Assembly (NCBI GenBank): GCA_007922305.1
Contig: ML677326.1
Coordinates: forward strand, 54,492,785-54,556,784
Direction: 5' to 3'
From: Dermatemys mawii
Lineage: Eukaryota > Chordata > Testudines > Dermatemydidae
DNA: 64,000 bases
The translations under genes were made by a program, and so were the position numbers. How positions within the stretch are numbered: the stretch's first letter is position 1; every line of letters starts with the position of its first letter. Positions 23,867-33,652 of this stretch are shown in pieces. The notes beneath the pieces are model-generated. The model made no database searches and was not told the DNA's origin. It worked only from the letters and a program-made list of their open reading frames with translations.

Positions 23867-24895
23867 GTGTCCTAACTTTAGCTGCTTTCTTCTTCAGATG
23901 GGCATGGTAATTCAGTTTGCAGTCTAAGGTCACACCTAGATAGACCAGTTCTATGAAGTGGATATTAGTCCTGTGGCACCTTAAAGACTAACTGAAGTAT
24001 TAGAGCATAAGCTTTCATGGGCTCTTTGCCACTTCTGCAATTCCAGACTAACACGGCTACCTCTCTGATTCAGTTCTACTTCATGCTTCACCTTCTGACC
24101 ATTCAGATAAACAATCAGTTCTCAGGCTGCACTGGTATGATTAAGATGGAACAAACTGGAGACTGTTGGCGGGAGGCGCCATGTCTTACAGTAGTCAGCT
24201 AACTCTGTCATGTCCACATTTAAGGTGGCATCAATCTCATGAAATGTCCAGGCCTGGGTACCACAACAGATGTCATCTGCGTAAATGAACTCTCGTGACT
24301 CCATTGTTGGCAGGTCATTGATGTAAAGGTTGAACTGGGTTGGTGAAATGGGATGACTCATTGCTCTGTCATCCAAGCACTCGTCTTCTCCCCCGTGTGG
24401 ACTCTGAACTGCCTATCATGGAGGAACAGCTCAATGATGCCTGTAACCCAAGGTAGCAGGACCCATGATACCTTCATGAACAGGCCAGGGTACCATACTG
24501 TATCATATGCTGCTGTTAAGTCGATGAAAACAGAACCTGTTTAAAAGTTTCACTGGAAGACATTTTCAACAAACGAGGTCAGCACAAGTACTTGGTCGCA
24601 GGTGAAAGCTGACTTGTTTGGGGTTCAAAAGTCTCTCCACATTGGGTTATATTCACCATAGGACCATGCGTTCCACTGCCTTGAAGCACACCGACAATGA
24701 TGATATGGATTGATAGCTTGATGCCTGACTTAGATCTTTTCCAGGCTTTAGGAGGCCAATGACTTTTGCAGTGTGCCATATCTTTGCTAGCCTGCATTCA
24801 CTGATGACCCTGGTGAAGAATTTCACAAGCCAAATCTGAGCACGGGGGCCAAGATTTTTCAGAAATTCTGGAGATATGTTGTCATAGCCCGCTAG
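23867..24895 (-). mobile_element. LINE reverse transcriptase segment, inverted 5' part of element
   Basis: Read on the minus strand from about 24895 downward, frames give AGYDNISPEFLKNLGPRAQI, VISECRLAKIWHTAKVIGLL, then after frameshifts NLYINDLP, FIYADDICCGTQAWTFHEID (the YADD catalytic box), LADYCKTWRL, HLNHTSAA and VYLGVTLDCKLNYHAHLKKK ending AAKVRT at 23867. This is a non-LTR retrotransposon RT; the clade (a Jockey/CR1-like lineage) is not settled. A 117-bp repeat interrupts it at 23954-24070. Its order (3' side at the left, 5' side at the right) and its abutment with 24896-25579 show an inversion made at integration. Stops and frameshifts make it dead. Confidence 0.9.
23954..24070. mobile_element. 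117-bp repeat nested in the LINE, with 8-bp target duplication
   Basis: The insert runs from TGAAGTGGATATTAG to TACCTCTCTGATT. It is flanked by CAGTTCTA at 23946-23953 and again at 24071-24078, and its removal rejoins the LINE reading (KHEVEL to VYLGVTL). It contains GTGGCACCTTAAAGACTAAC, AGCATAAGCTTTCATGGGC and CCAGACTAACACGGCTACC. From memory these words belong to a repeat very abundant in turtle genomes, possibly Penelope-related; the name is uncertain. In the usual copies the GACTAAC next to GGCACCTT is on the opposite strand to the one before ACGG; here both point the same way. Confidence 0.8.
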
Positions 24896-25579
24896 CAACA
24901 ATGTTTTTCACAAACTGGCAGGTTCATCATAAGGTGCTCATGTTCCAACTCTGCGGATGTCAGCTCTTGCCACCTTGTATTCAGAGGCGGAGTACTGTGC
25001 ACCACTATGGAGCTAACTGTCACACACCAAACTGGTGGATACACAGTTACATGCCACCGTGCACATCATCTCCAGCACCCTGCATCCGACTCCACTCCCG
25101 TCACTTCCAGTTCTGAGCAATATTGCTCTTCTTCAGTTGCTAGAGAAAGTACGCACCAACTCCACCACCAACCCCTGAACAATGATCTTTTTAAACTACC
25201 AGGTGCACGTTTGCCATCACATCGCCCATTGTGCTCTCATCCACCATGCCAGAATGTTAGGGCAGAAACACTCTGCAAGAGGAATGGATCTCTGTTATAA
25301 TCCCCAACCAGTCCCTTATCGCCAACCCCACAATTTTCCCACCTGGTTTTGACCTGCCCCATTGCCAATGGGGCCTGTTGAACAGGTTCCGGACTGGGTA
25401 AGGTCTCTATGCAGCCTTCATGACACCAGCTCTTTGTGCAGCTGTGGTGCAACACAGACAATGATGCACATTGTCAACAAATGCCTGCTGACTAGATTCA
25501 GCTATGACCTAGAAGAACTGCATCACACCACTGAAGATGCCATCGCTTGGCTAGAGGACTATGCACATGCTAAATAAAA
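24896..25579 (+). mobile_element. LINE 3' part in direct orientation, with C-terminal zinc-like motif
   Basis: Plus-strand frames give NNVFHKLAGSS from about 24897, TLRMSALATLYSEAEYCAPL, LSHTKLVDTQLHATVHIISS, PTPLPSLPVLSNIALLQL, then after frameshifts CSLHDTSSLCSCGATQTMMH, IVNKCLLTRFSYDLEELHHT and TEDAIAWLEDYAHAK with a TAA stop at about 25575. The C-x-C-x7-8-H-x4-C pattern is the C-terminal motif of this LINE type. The element ends ATAAAA directly before the target duplication, a short A-rich tail. Protein order continues exactly where the inverted part stops (KVRT, then NN..KLAG). Confidence 0.9.
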
Positions 25580-25590
25580 TACTGCTATCA
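25580..25590. repeat. Right target-site duplication of the LINE
   Basis: TACTGCTATCA, identical to 23856-23866. Confidence 0.85.
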
Positions 25591-26004
25591 ACTAAAGCAT
25601 TTAAACTCTACTTCATGTGGCACATGTCTGTGCTGTGGATATGAAGGTTCCAGTTTCAAACCTTCCTAATAACCCATGTATGGAATCATTACAGTTGTAT
25701 ATTGTGGAATTCCTTTGCTTTTTCAGAATATTTAGAAAAATATCAGAAATTCCATAAAACCTTTCTTAAAAGAGCATTAAGATTCCAAAACCAAACAGTG
25801 CAAAATTAATGCCAGAATTAAAGCTGGCAAGGCAACATTTAATTCTGCCTCCTTTTGTGTAGGCATCATGACCACATATTAATGTTTTCACATGACTCCT
25901 GATTCATTAAGTTTACAGGACATTACTAGGTTGTGTAGTCAATTAAGCTGTTGCCTGTAACACCCTACCATATTTACAGAAGTTTTGAAGATAACATATT
26001 TAAT
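25591..26004. other. Unique DNA, nothing recognised
   Basis: No repeat or coding signal recognised. Confidence 0.35.
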
Positions 26005-26094
26005 AGAGCTGGCCAATATATGGGATTTTCAGTTCAGGAGAAATTTCTGCATTTTGAATCATAATGAAACCAAATTTCTCATTCTGGAAATTAA

Positions 26095-26126
<32 letters not shown>

Positions 26127-26660
26127 AGAGTAAGAAATAAAATTTGCTCTTCAGAACTGGCAGCTGTTGAATGAAAACTGACATTGTGAATTTAATCTCT
26201 ACTATTACCAGAATCTCAATTTTACTCAACAGCTGCCCCAGATGGCAAGAGTCTATAGTCCTGTGGTCTCTGGCCCAGGACAGTCCATATGGCAGGGCTT
26301 TTAGGGAGCTTCAGGGTCGGGGAGACTGTCTCAGGGCTTCCACACCCCTCAGAGATTTCAAGGTTCCTTGTTGCAGAAACAGAAGCTAAGTCCCAGTTAG
26401 AGTCAAGGCTCCAAAGCTTCCTACCATGAAGCCTGGAAGCTCCAAGAGCCCAAGTTCCTGGTTCCAGAGGTGGGACCCTGGAAATCCTGTTATGGGTATG
26501 ACTGCTCACCCAGACCATTGAAGCCTGGGGACCTGAGGCAGCCTGCATGGCAGGGCTCCCCAGCAGCCTGCTATAGTGAAAGCCCATACTTGCAAAGCCT
26601 CTAAGGAAATTAATTCTGCATGCAATGCAGGGACTAGATGACATGCAGTAAAGTATACGG
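26005..26660. repeat. GAGCTGGCCA-edged fold-back element with GC-rich interior
   Basis: Starts AGAGCTGGCCAATATATGGG with AAATTTCTG/CAAATTTCTCATTCTGG motifs, contains the AAAT microsatellite, then a GC-richer part with the repeated word TGGCAGGGCT (26291 and 26550). The 165-codon minus frame at 26222-26719 lies inside this part and has repeat-like composition, so I do not call it a gene. The right edge is approximate. Confidence 0.45.
26095..26127. repeat. (AAAT)n microsatellite
   Basis: About eight AAAT units. Confidence 0.95.
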
Positions 26661-27109
26661 TATATAGAGAATGAAAAAGAATATTGATTAGCTCCCAATT
26701 TGGTAAGCACAGCCATCATTCACCACTGTGTGTGTGCGCATGTCCCCAAAGAAGAAACTATAACAAATGCATGTAAAACTACCACAATAAAAGGTATCTA
26801 TCTTATGTGATCAGTATGTATATTTCTAAGGCAGCACTACAAAAACACACAACATTAAAAAGTCACATCCAGCATGCAGTCATGTATGTACAACACTCCT
26901 GAGTTCAGCTGTGAGTTTACTTAGGTTTTTTTCCATTATTATTTGTACTTCAATACCATTTTGGAAATCTTTTGTGAGAAGGTACACTATCAGTCATACC
27001 CCAAAAGGGTTAGTTTGGTCTTCTTTTGATTTCTTCCACAAAGAACCATCTACGTCATGGAGAATAGCCCAGCCTCTATCACCAGATTTCATCAGATGAA
27101 GTATTCATC
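26661..27109. other. Unique DNA, nothing recognised
   Basis: No repeat family or exon recognised. Confidence 0.35.
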
Positions 27110-27260
27110 GATCTCAAGGCAATAAGGGACCATTCTGATAATCTAATCTGTCTACCCAATATAGGCCATAAAGGGTTACCCAGCAATACCTACATCAAGC
27201 TCAGTAATGTGCAGTTGAAGTGGAGTATGTTTTAAAAAGACATCCAGTTCCCCTAATGTT
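27110..27260 (-). mobile_element. CR1 LINE 3' fragment
   Basis: GGGACCATTCTGATAATCTA, ATCTGTCTACCCAATATAGG, CCATAAAGG, then AAAAAGACATCCAGTTCCC follows the reversed CR1 3' sequence known from turtles and birds ('gggaccattgtgatcatctagtctgacctcctgtata..aggcca..aaaacatccaatc'). The copy is diverged and short. Confidence 0.65.
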
Positions 27261-28639
27261 CACTGAAATATCATCCCAAATCATTTCCAAAGCAGAGCAT
27301 GTAATGCTAACCCAATAACTGAGATTCTTTACAGGAATCCACAAATAATGAATACATTCACAACCTCCTCAGAAATTAACTGAAAGAAACCTAACATAAT
27401 GTGTCTATCACTTTATAGTAATATGTTATACTCCTCTTTTCACTGAGTTCAAAGCAACTCTCCTGCTGTCCATCAGCTCTGTACTGAAGTGATTCAGATA
27501 CTTCATAATCCCTAAAACAGTGCCCTGGGGTTCCTCCACTATCAGAGTGGAACAGAGAAACCTCATAATCCCTAGAAATGTACTGCAGCTGATAGGGAAC
27601 CCACTTGAGTTTCTTTGCAACTGCACAGAATATTAGGAGTCATGGAGCCTCTTTATTATGCATCTCTTTCAGAGTGGCTGGCAATGGGAGCAGAAGTATT
27701 TTTCCATTTTCACTACCCTATAGAGAGAGTGGTAGGTGCACTATATATCTGTCCACCCACTCACTCCGACAGAGAAAACCACTATATGGACATGGGGAGG
27801 TAAAGGCCACCTCGGGGAAGGTGCTGGGTGGAGAAGCAGCTATCCAGCACCTCATCAGATGCCAATGTACAGAAGGCTATCATCCTTAGTAGTGATTAAG
27901 AGGGGAGAGATCACAGGCTGTCCTTGAATACACCATAATATAATGTAAGAAGGGGATCCTGAAGAAGAGGTACCTCCTGTACCCTCAGGGAAAGCCAGTG
28001 AGAACATTGTACAAGTTTGCTAGTACTAGAGCTGAAGTTTGCAGACAGAATAAAACACAAAGGCATTAAACACCCAAATTTCAACTGCGTCCTGGATTCT
28101 GTGTTAAACAGCTCACAAGGCTGTGAAAAAGGTTATCTGCTCCCTAAGGAAATAAACAATTAATCATTCATGGCTTATTGTTCATGGATTCTCATAATGA
28201 AAGACTTGTGGATAAACAGTTCATCAAGTAGCAAGCACCAAAGAAATAATCGACCTCTCTGATAGACTTTAGCATGACTCTCTGAGAGACTTTAGCTGAG
28301 ACTGTTGTACTAGAGGTCCTTGAAGTTTGTTTTGAGAGGTTTCCCAGAATGGAAGTTTAGTAGGTTGGAAAAAGGTGTGCATGATGCAACTGTAGAGAAG
28401 TATGTTCTATTAAAGTGTATCATTTACAATAGTCCCTGTCTGTGGCCATTACAGGATTACTCAAAGTATGTCTGCAAGAGAAATGATACAGGATTAAATC
28501 ATAGCAAAATAAGCACTTTGCATAGTCCAAATTCTGATCCATGCTTCCTTAATTACATTTATTAAAAAGACATTACAATGCCTTGAGGTAATGCACCAGT
28601 TTTTCTACTAAATCATTGTCAAAATTCTCTCTTAATTGT
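27261..28639. other. Unique DNA, nothing recognised
   Basis: Overlapping short plus-strand frames at 27605-27927 occupy three frames at once and carry no motif. Confidence 0.4.
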
Positions 28640-29000
28640 GTTATCTGACACCATTTTTAGAAAAGAAAAGTAAAGCAACATAATCCCTTCAAGTATTTTC
28701 AAACTGAAGCATTTTGTTTGATTTATATACTATTATCCAGTCTCCCTCCTGTAACTGACAAATGCTAAATGTTCTGTCAGTCTGGCACCAAAGATGGTGT
28801 TGTCTCGGGATTTTCCCAGACTGCCTTGTCTGCTTAGCTACATGAAAAGCTTTAATGATCACGTATTAGGTGGGACTTTAACCTTCCTTGCACCAGGTCA
28901 ATTGAGCAGTTAATTGGAAAAGTCAGCCCCACTTGTAACTTGTATTTGTACCAAGACGAACTGCTAAATTCATAATCACCTACTGCCTTCTTTAGCTATA
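28640..29000. other. Repeat-free stretch, candidate conserved non-coding DNA
   Basis: Contains CCAGACTGCCTTGTCTGC, AAAGCTTTAATGATCACG and GGTCAATTGAGCAGTTAATTG without repeat signatures. Weak inference only. Confidence 0.22.
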
Positions 29001-29645
29001 TCCTTCTCAGTAATAAAAACTTTACAATGCTGTAGCGGTACTACACAGAACAAGGATGATACAGTACTAGGCACTGTCCATACACAAGCAAAGATAGTCA
29101 GTCCCACTCTGCAGACAAACAAGTTGTGGGAAAGGGATACAGTCAGACCATTTATTCATGCAGTTCCATAAGACCTCTCTGAGTCACAATGAAGTTAATA
29201 ATGCCAAGAAGGGATAAATTTTATTAATAAAATTGGACCTGATCTGAACTGTTCTGTGATGTCTTCCACCATTTGTGAAGTTAAACGTGAACTATTTTTT
29301 TCTTTTAAATTCTTACATGCCTCCGTACTTTCTGGTTTTACCTGGAAGCAACCATCAAAGCACACTGAAAAGTCAGTTCATGAAATGACTCGAACCCAAT
29401 TAAAAGCACTTTCCAGCCAGAATTTTTTAGCAAATTGAAAATAAGCCTGTTAGAAGTCTCCTGACTGTACTCAGAACCAACCAAACTTAAAAATTTTGAA
29501 CTTTGTTCATTAGTGTATTAGAAAATCATAAGTATAAATTAGTAAAACAGGGTCCTCACAGTATACAGAGAAATCTTATAGTGAAGAATTTTGATTGGTT
29601 TTTTCTACACATACAACCAAACTGCATTACAGGATTTTCACACTT
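29001..29645. other. Unique DNA, nothing recognised
   Basis: AT-rich; no recognisable element. Confidence 0.35.
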
Positions 29646-29686
29646 ATATTTTTGATGCAAAATTAGTAATTTTGCATCAAAAATAT
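29646..29686. repeat. Perfect 41-bp palindrome
   Basis: Two perfectly complementary 20-base arms (left 29646-29665, right 29667-29686) around a single G at 29666. The core reads TGCAAAATTA-G-TAATTTTGCA. It can form a cruciform; the loop is too small for a microRNA precursor. Confidence 0.9.
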
Positions 29687-29946
29687 GAAGAACAGTGCAC
29701 AAAACAATTTTGTATGAAAAGAAACTCTGCTAGATCTTGGAAAATGCAGTTTAAAGCCTAAGGTTTTTGACTGAAGTTTTATTGCTTGCTGTTATATGGA
29801 GCACTGGATTATTTGCTAGTTTCTAATGCATTGTGACCACTTCAGGTTTTTATGCAGGGCTAGCTTTCCTTCTTAGTGAAGCAAGCAGAAATTGCTGCAT
29901 CAAGGTGTATGGGATGAGGAATATGGGGTAGGCTAGAATGGAGGAA
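29687..29946. other. Unique DNA, nothing recognised
   Basis: Short interval before the SINE. Confidence 0.3.
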
Positions 29947-30143
29947 GGGATAGCTTAGTGGTTTGAGCATCAGCCTGCTAAACCCAGGATTGTGAGTTTA
30001 ATCCTTCAATGTGCCATTTAGGGATCTGGGGCAAACAATCTGTCAGAGGACAGTAGTTGGTCCTGCTAGTGTAGGCAGGGGACTGGATTCAATGACCTTT
30101 CAAGGTCCTTCCAGTTCTATGAGATAGGTATATCTCCATCTAT
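29947..30143 (+). mobile_element. tRNA-derived SINE (cryptodire turtle type)
   Basis: The head GGGATAGCTTAGTGGTTTGA holds an RNA polymerase III A box (TAGCTTAGTGG); CCCAGGATTGTGAGTTTAAT holds the B box. A middle part (TTAGGGATCTGGGGCAAAC, TTGGTCCTGCTAGTG) follows, then the tail GGATTCAATGACC, CCTTCCAGTTCTATGAGATA and GGTATATCTCC. From memory this arrangement is that of the turtle tRNA-Lys SINE, and it is the main basis for the organism call. The copy is moderately diverged, and no clear target duplication was found. Confidence 0.9.
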
Positions 30144-30419
30144 TAATGCTTTTTAAATGCAAGCAGAGTTACTGAATGCATTCCAGAATCAATGCATATA
30201 GAGTGTGCACTAATTCCTAAGAATAATGTAACCTCATAATTATTGTGTCACATTAATATGTTACATGCTGCCAAAACCACATTTGATGTACAGGAAAAGC
30301 ATGCAGGAGGCATCTGAGGGGTATAAATTGTCAGAGTAGTGGGGAAAAAAATAGAACTGAGATAATAAAGTGAAAACTTAATTTCTCTGTTCACCCTTAC
30401 AAGGGGTTAAGAAAAATTA

Positions 30420-30715
30420 TACTAAAAACATTACAATTACATAAGGGACAAGAGGTCAGTAAAGGAGACAGGAGGATCTCTACACAATGGAAGGAGAGGC
30501 ACTGTAGTTATTACTAAAAAATTAAATTAACTAAGGAGGATATGGGACTGAGGCCAGAAACAGACAAATTTCCAAAGGAAGGAAGGAAGAGACACTGAAA
30601 GAGATCAAGATCATACTAGTATTGGTGATTAAAAAAAAATAGAAAAATTAAAGACTGACCAAATTACAGGACCAGAAGCAATTCACCCACAATTCTGAAA
30701 GAAGCTGTGAACCTG
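30420..30715 (+). mobile_element. Degraded CR1 LINE fragment
   Basis: Near 30650-30705 one frame reads TDQITGPEAIHPQF, matching the CR1 RT entry block 'K-x-x-G-P-D-x-I-H-P-x-x-L-K-E'. Upstream, IRDKRSV, ETGGSLHNGR and RGTVVIT fit the poorly conserved linker. The copy is heavily mutated and its left edge is uncertain. Confidence 0.55.
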
Positions 30716-31340
30716 ATCCTCCGCTACTATGCCCCTTGCATGGCCAGTCACTCTTGTGCAAAGTGTGTGTAAATTACTACTGTTCTAAGCTGGTGGCATG
30801 TTATACCCTCTTGGCACAGGCGTAAAGCACTACACAAGGCAGTGGAGTGGAGAGTCAGATCCAGAAACTTTGAGATATTGCATATTTAAAATTCCTTTGA
30901 CAGAAAAGAAGATACCCTGGAGTAGCACAGACATACTTAACTTTTAACAGCTAGAAAGCCACATTAACCCCAAAGGGATTCCTCATTATCTTCGAACGCA
31001 AAGAGTCACCAGCTTATGCCATTGTGATGTTGCATAAGTCATGATGCTGTGTCATTACAGATAATGCTGATGTAGCCTTGTTGTGATTCATCATCAAATA
31101 CTGATGAAAAGTCATAAGACGGCAATGCAGCATCCCCATATATCGGTCTAGCTCTGACTCTAGATGAAAATCATGCCGCTTGTAGTGCTACTATGATTTG
31201 CTACCAATTTATATTTCTTCCAGTTGCAGTTTGTTGGAGTTCTGCTCATGACTAACCCTTACATAAAATTCTAATAAGCTAAATGTGAGAGATGATGTAG
31301 AGGGAAATTCAGCCCCACCCCACAACAAAGCATAGAGGGT
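30716..31340. other. Unique DNA, nothing recognised
   Basis: Around 31010-31110 the words ATGATGCTG, GCTGATG and TACTGATGAAAAGTCAT recur, but not as a defined tandem array. Confidence 0.35.
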
Positions 31341-31416
31341 AAGCTTTTCAGAGGTATCTAAATTGCTTAAATCCCATTGACTTCTAAAGGACTTAGGCTT
31401 CTTAGTCCCTTCTGAA
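31341..31416. repeat. Palindromic MITE relic
   Basis: AAGCTTTTCAGAGGTATCTAAA on the left faces CTTAGTCCCTTCTGAA on the right around TCCCATTGACTTC. It resembles the 'ttttcaaaag...cttttgaaaa' palindrome at 63450. Confidence 0.5.
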
Positions 31417-33094
31417 TAATCATGACTGCAATGAAATCCATTCGGGGAGGGGGAAGAGGCCTGAATAGTGGCCACAGCTCCTCCAAATGTCTGTTGTTGG
31501 GAGTTGGGACCACTGGATACGTAAAAGGATGGATCCTGGGGCCTCTTCTCCTAGCCTGTCCTCTCTATGCTGACCTGTAGGGGCTGGTGTTAGATACTTC
31601 TATTGTGAGCAGAGGATATTGAGGCCCCTCTACACAGCCCACTGTGGAGCTTAATTGGCCTGGAGAACCTTTCTGGGCCTTGAATTTTATCAGCCAAATT
31701 CCTACTCAGACAGACAGATTTAAAAGGACAGACTCCATATAAATTGAATTTCAGGAGCTTCATTCAGTTTAAGAATTGTGAAAGTTCAGTGTTCACATGG
31801 CTTGAAACTCAGGATCTGACATTTGTTCCTCCCTCCCTAGCTGATACGACAACATTTTTGCTGACAATAGAATTGGTGTTAAAACCACAGCACATCTCTA
31901 GTTTCACCATTCTATTCCAGGCTAACTAATGCATCAACTAAAAGGACATTATCTAGAGTTTAAGGAAAGCTAATGGGCTAATATACAGCGTCTGACACTT
32001 CGCTATTCAAATCTCAGTGCAGGGTCAATGCTATTCAAGTCTCAAGCTAACTTTAGTGTATGCCAGGGATACAGAAACACTAGTTTATTTGTTTAGGCAA
32101 TAATTGTCTCTTCTGCCTCAAGAGAGGCCTTAAAATTGCTTCTATGTTTAGAAACAAGATTGGTCTGTTAAGGCTGCCTGTCACAAAGTATCACCTCTTT
32201 TTAGAACTGTTTACTCCCAATACCCCATTTCCCAGTTTTCTCTGTTATGGAGTTTGATTGATGAACATGCATCTGCCTGACACAAAATAACCAAGAACAC
32301 TAGAATCTTTTATCATATGCCTGAAGGCAGTACAACTGCCACTTAAGGTTTACAGGGGCATTATTTGTTAAAGTTTTACTGCCTATCTTTCTGAATCAAC
32401 ATTATGATTTGGTTTCATTGTCCCAGATTGTTTGAAAAAAATTGATTGCACAAAAAGAATTTAACAATTAAAAAAATATAACCTACAAGTCCGCTACTTG
32501 CCTGACATAGAGCCATGCAGTTGTTAGAGAAGTCACCCAAGTAACTGGGAGCGGTGTGCATATCTGAGATTAAAACAGGACTGTTGGCCAGAAGATGGTA
32601 GCATCAGACACTCAAGCAATGTGGGTAAATAGAAAAGCATTGTATCAGAGCCAACAATGAGGTTGTGTGTCTACAGGAGAGTGAAGGAGGCCATACGCTT
32701 TAATGGGGCCTGGAGGAGTTCATGCAGGAGTAACAATTATCACACCCTTTAAGAGGGTGAGGTACGTATTTTCTTCAGCTAGTATTGAAAGGTTTTAGAT
32801 CAATGTTGAACCCCTGCAGGTACCACTAGTTACAATATGACTGTTATCACTCCATACTTGGGTTCAGGAAGTGCAAGGTGCAGGACTCTGGCACACTCTC
32901 ATTAATAACTAATAGGGTCCAACATTCCTCTTCACTTCACTCATTGTATATTCTGCAAGTTAAAATGAGAAGATAGCTGGATGCATTTTGGGGATTATTG
33001 CTTAGAGATCTGATAAATCCTTAGTTTAACTTAAAGAATAACCTTGGCAAATATCAAACACAACATTCAAAACTTTAAGAAATTATGTAAACAG
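31417..33094. other. Unique DNA, nothing recognised
   Basis: No repeat family or exon recognised across this stretch. Confidence 0.4.
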
Positions 33095-33652
33095 AAGCTG
33101 GTCAGAAAATAAGGGGAGGGGCATTCTAAAAAAATTAGTCAATGAAAAAGATTAGACCAACATTTTCCATGAAAAGGGTGATTTGGCAAAAAACTGAAAA
33201 CAAATATTTTGGGTCACACTTCTACATATTTCAATTTAGAATCACTGCTGTAGTATCTCATGGATGTAGTTCAGGTGCCTCCAACTTCCTTTCTCCTCTA
33301 TAAATTGACCTCCCTAGATGAATTATATCTCCCATCATGCACAATGCTGTTCCTGCCTGGTAAGAGGAGCCAGTTGCATAATGGGGAGTCCCTGGCCATG
33401 GTGCATTATGGGTGATGTAGTCTGTCTCAGGTCAGTGCATAGAGAAAATTGGGACATGACGAAACTGAACTACAGCTTCCCTGGGGCGCTATGGCAAGAT
33501 ATCTGAATTAGAATATTCTCATTTTCAGGCAGTTGGTTTTCTGATGAAAACAATCAAAATTTCCACAGAAAAATATAATTTCTCTAAAAAAAGTTTTGTT
33601 TAATCAAACTCATTTTCTGTTACTTTAGACAGAAAAATGTTGACAGGTCCTA
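33095..33652. mobile_element. Complete fold-back transposon with ACTACAACTCCC-type core
   Basis: The left edge AGAAGCTGGTCAGAAAAT is roughly complementary to the right edge AGAAAAATGTTGACAGGTCC. The outer parts are AT-rich. The core holds an inverted pair, TTATATCTCCCATCATGCAC (33323) against GTGCATTATGGGTGATGTAG, plus CTGAACTACAGCTTCCC. Such 'actacaactcccatgatgc' cores are typical of non-autonomous DNA transposons in vertebrates. No target duplication was established. Confidence 0.65.

Noticed and set aside
23867..25579. Later genomic inversion as explanation of the split LINE
   Set aside because: The 11-bp target duplication encloses both halves and the protein order is complete at the junction, which points to inversion during integration.
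26222..26719. 165-codon minus-strand open frame
   Set aside because: It lies in the GC-richer interior of a fold-back repeat, contains internally repeated words (TGGCAGGGCT) and has no domain or splice context.
29947..30020. Possible tRNA gene at the SINE head
   Set aside because: The tRNA-like part is degenerate and continues into the SINE body and tail.
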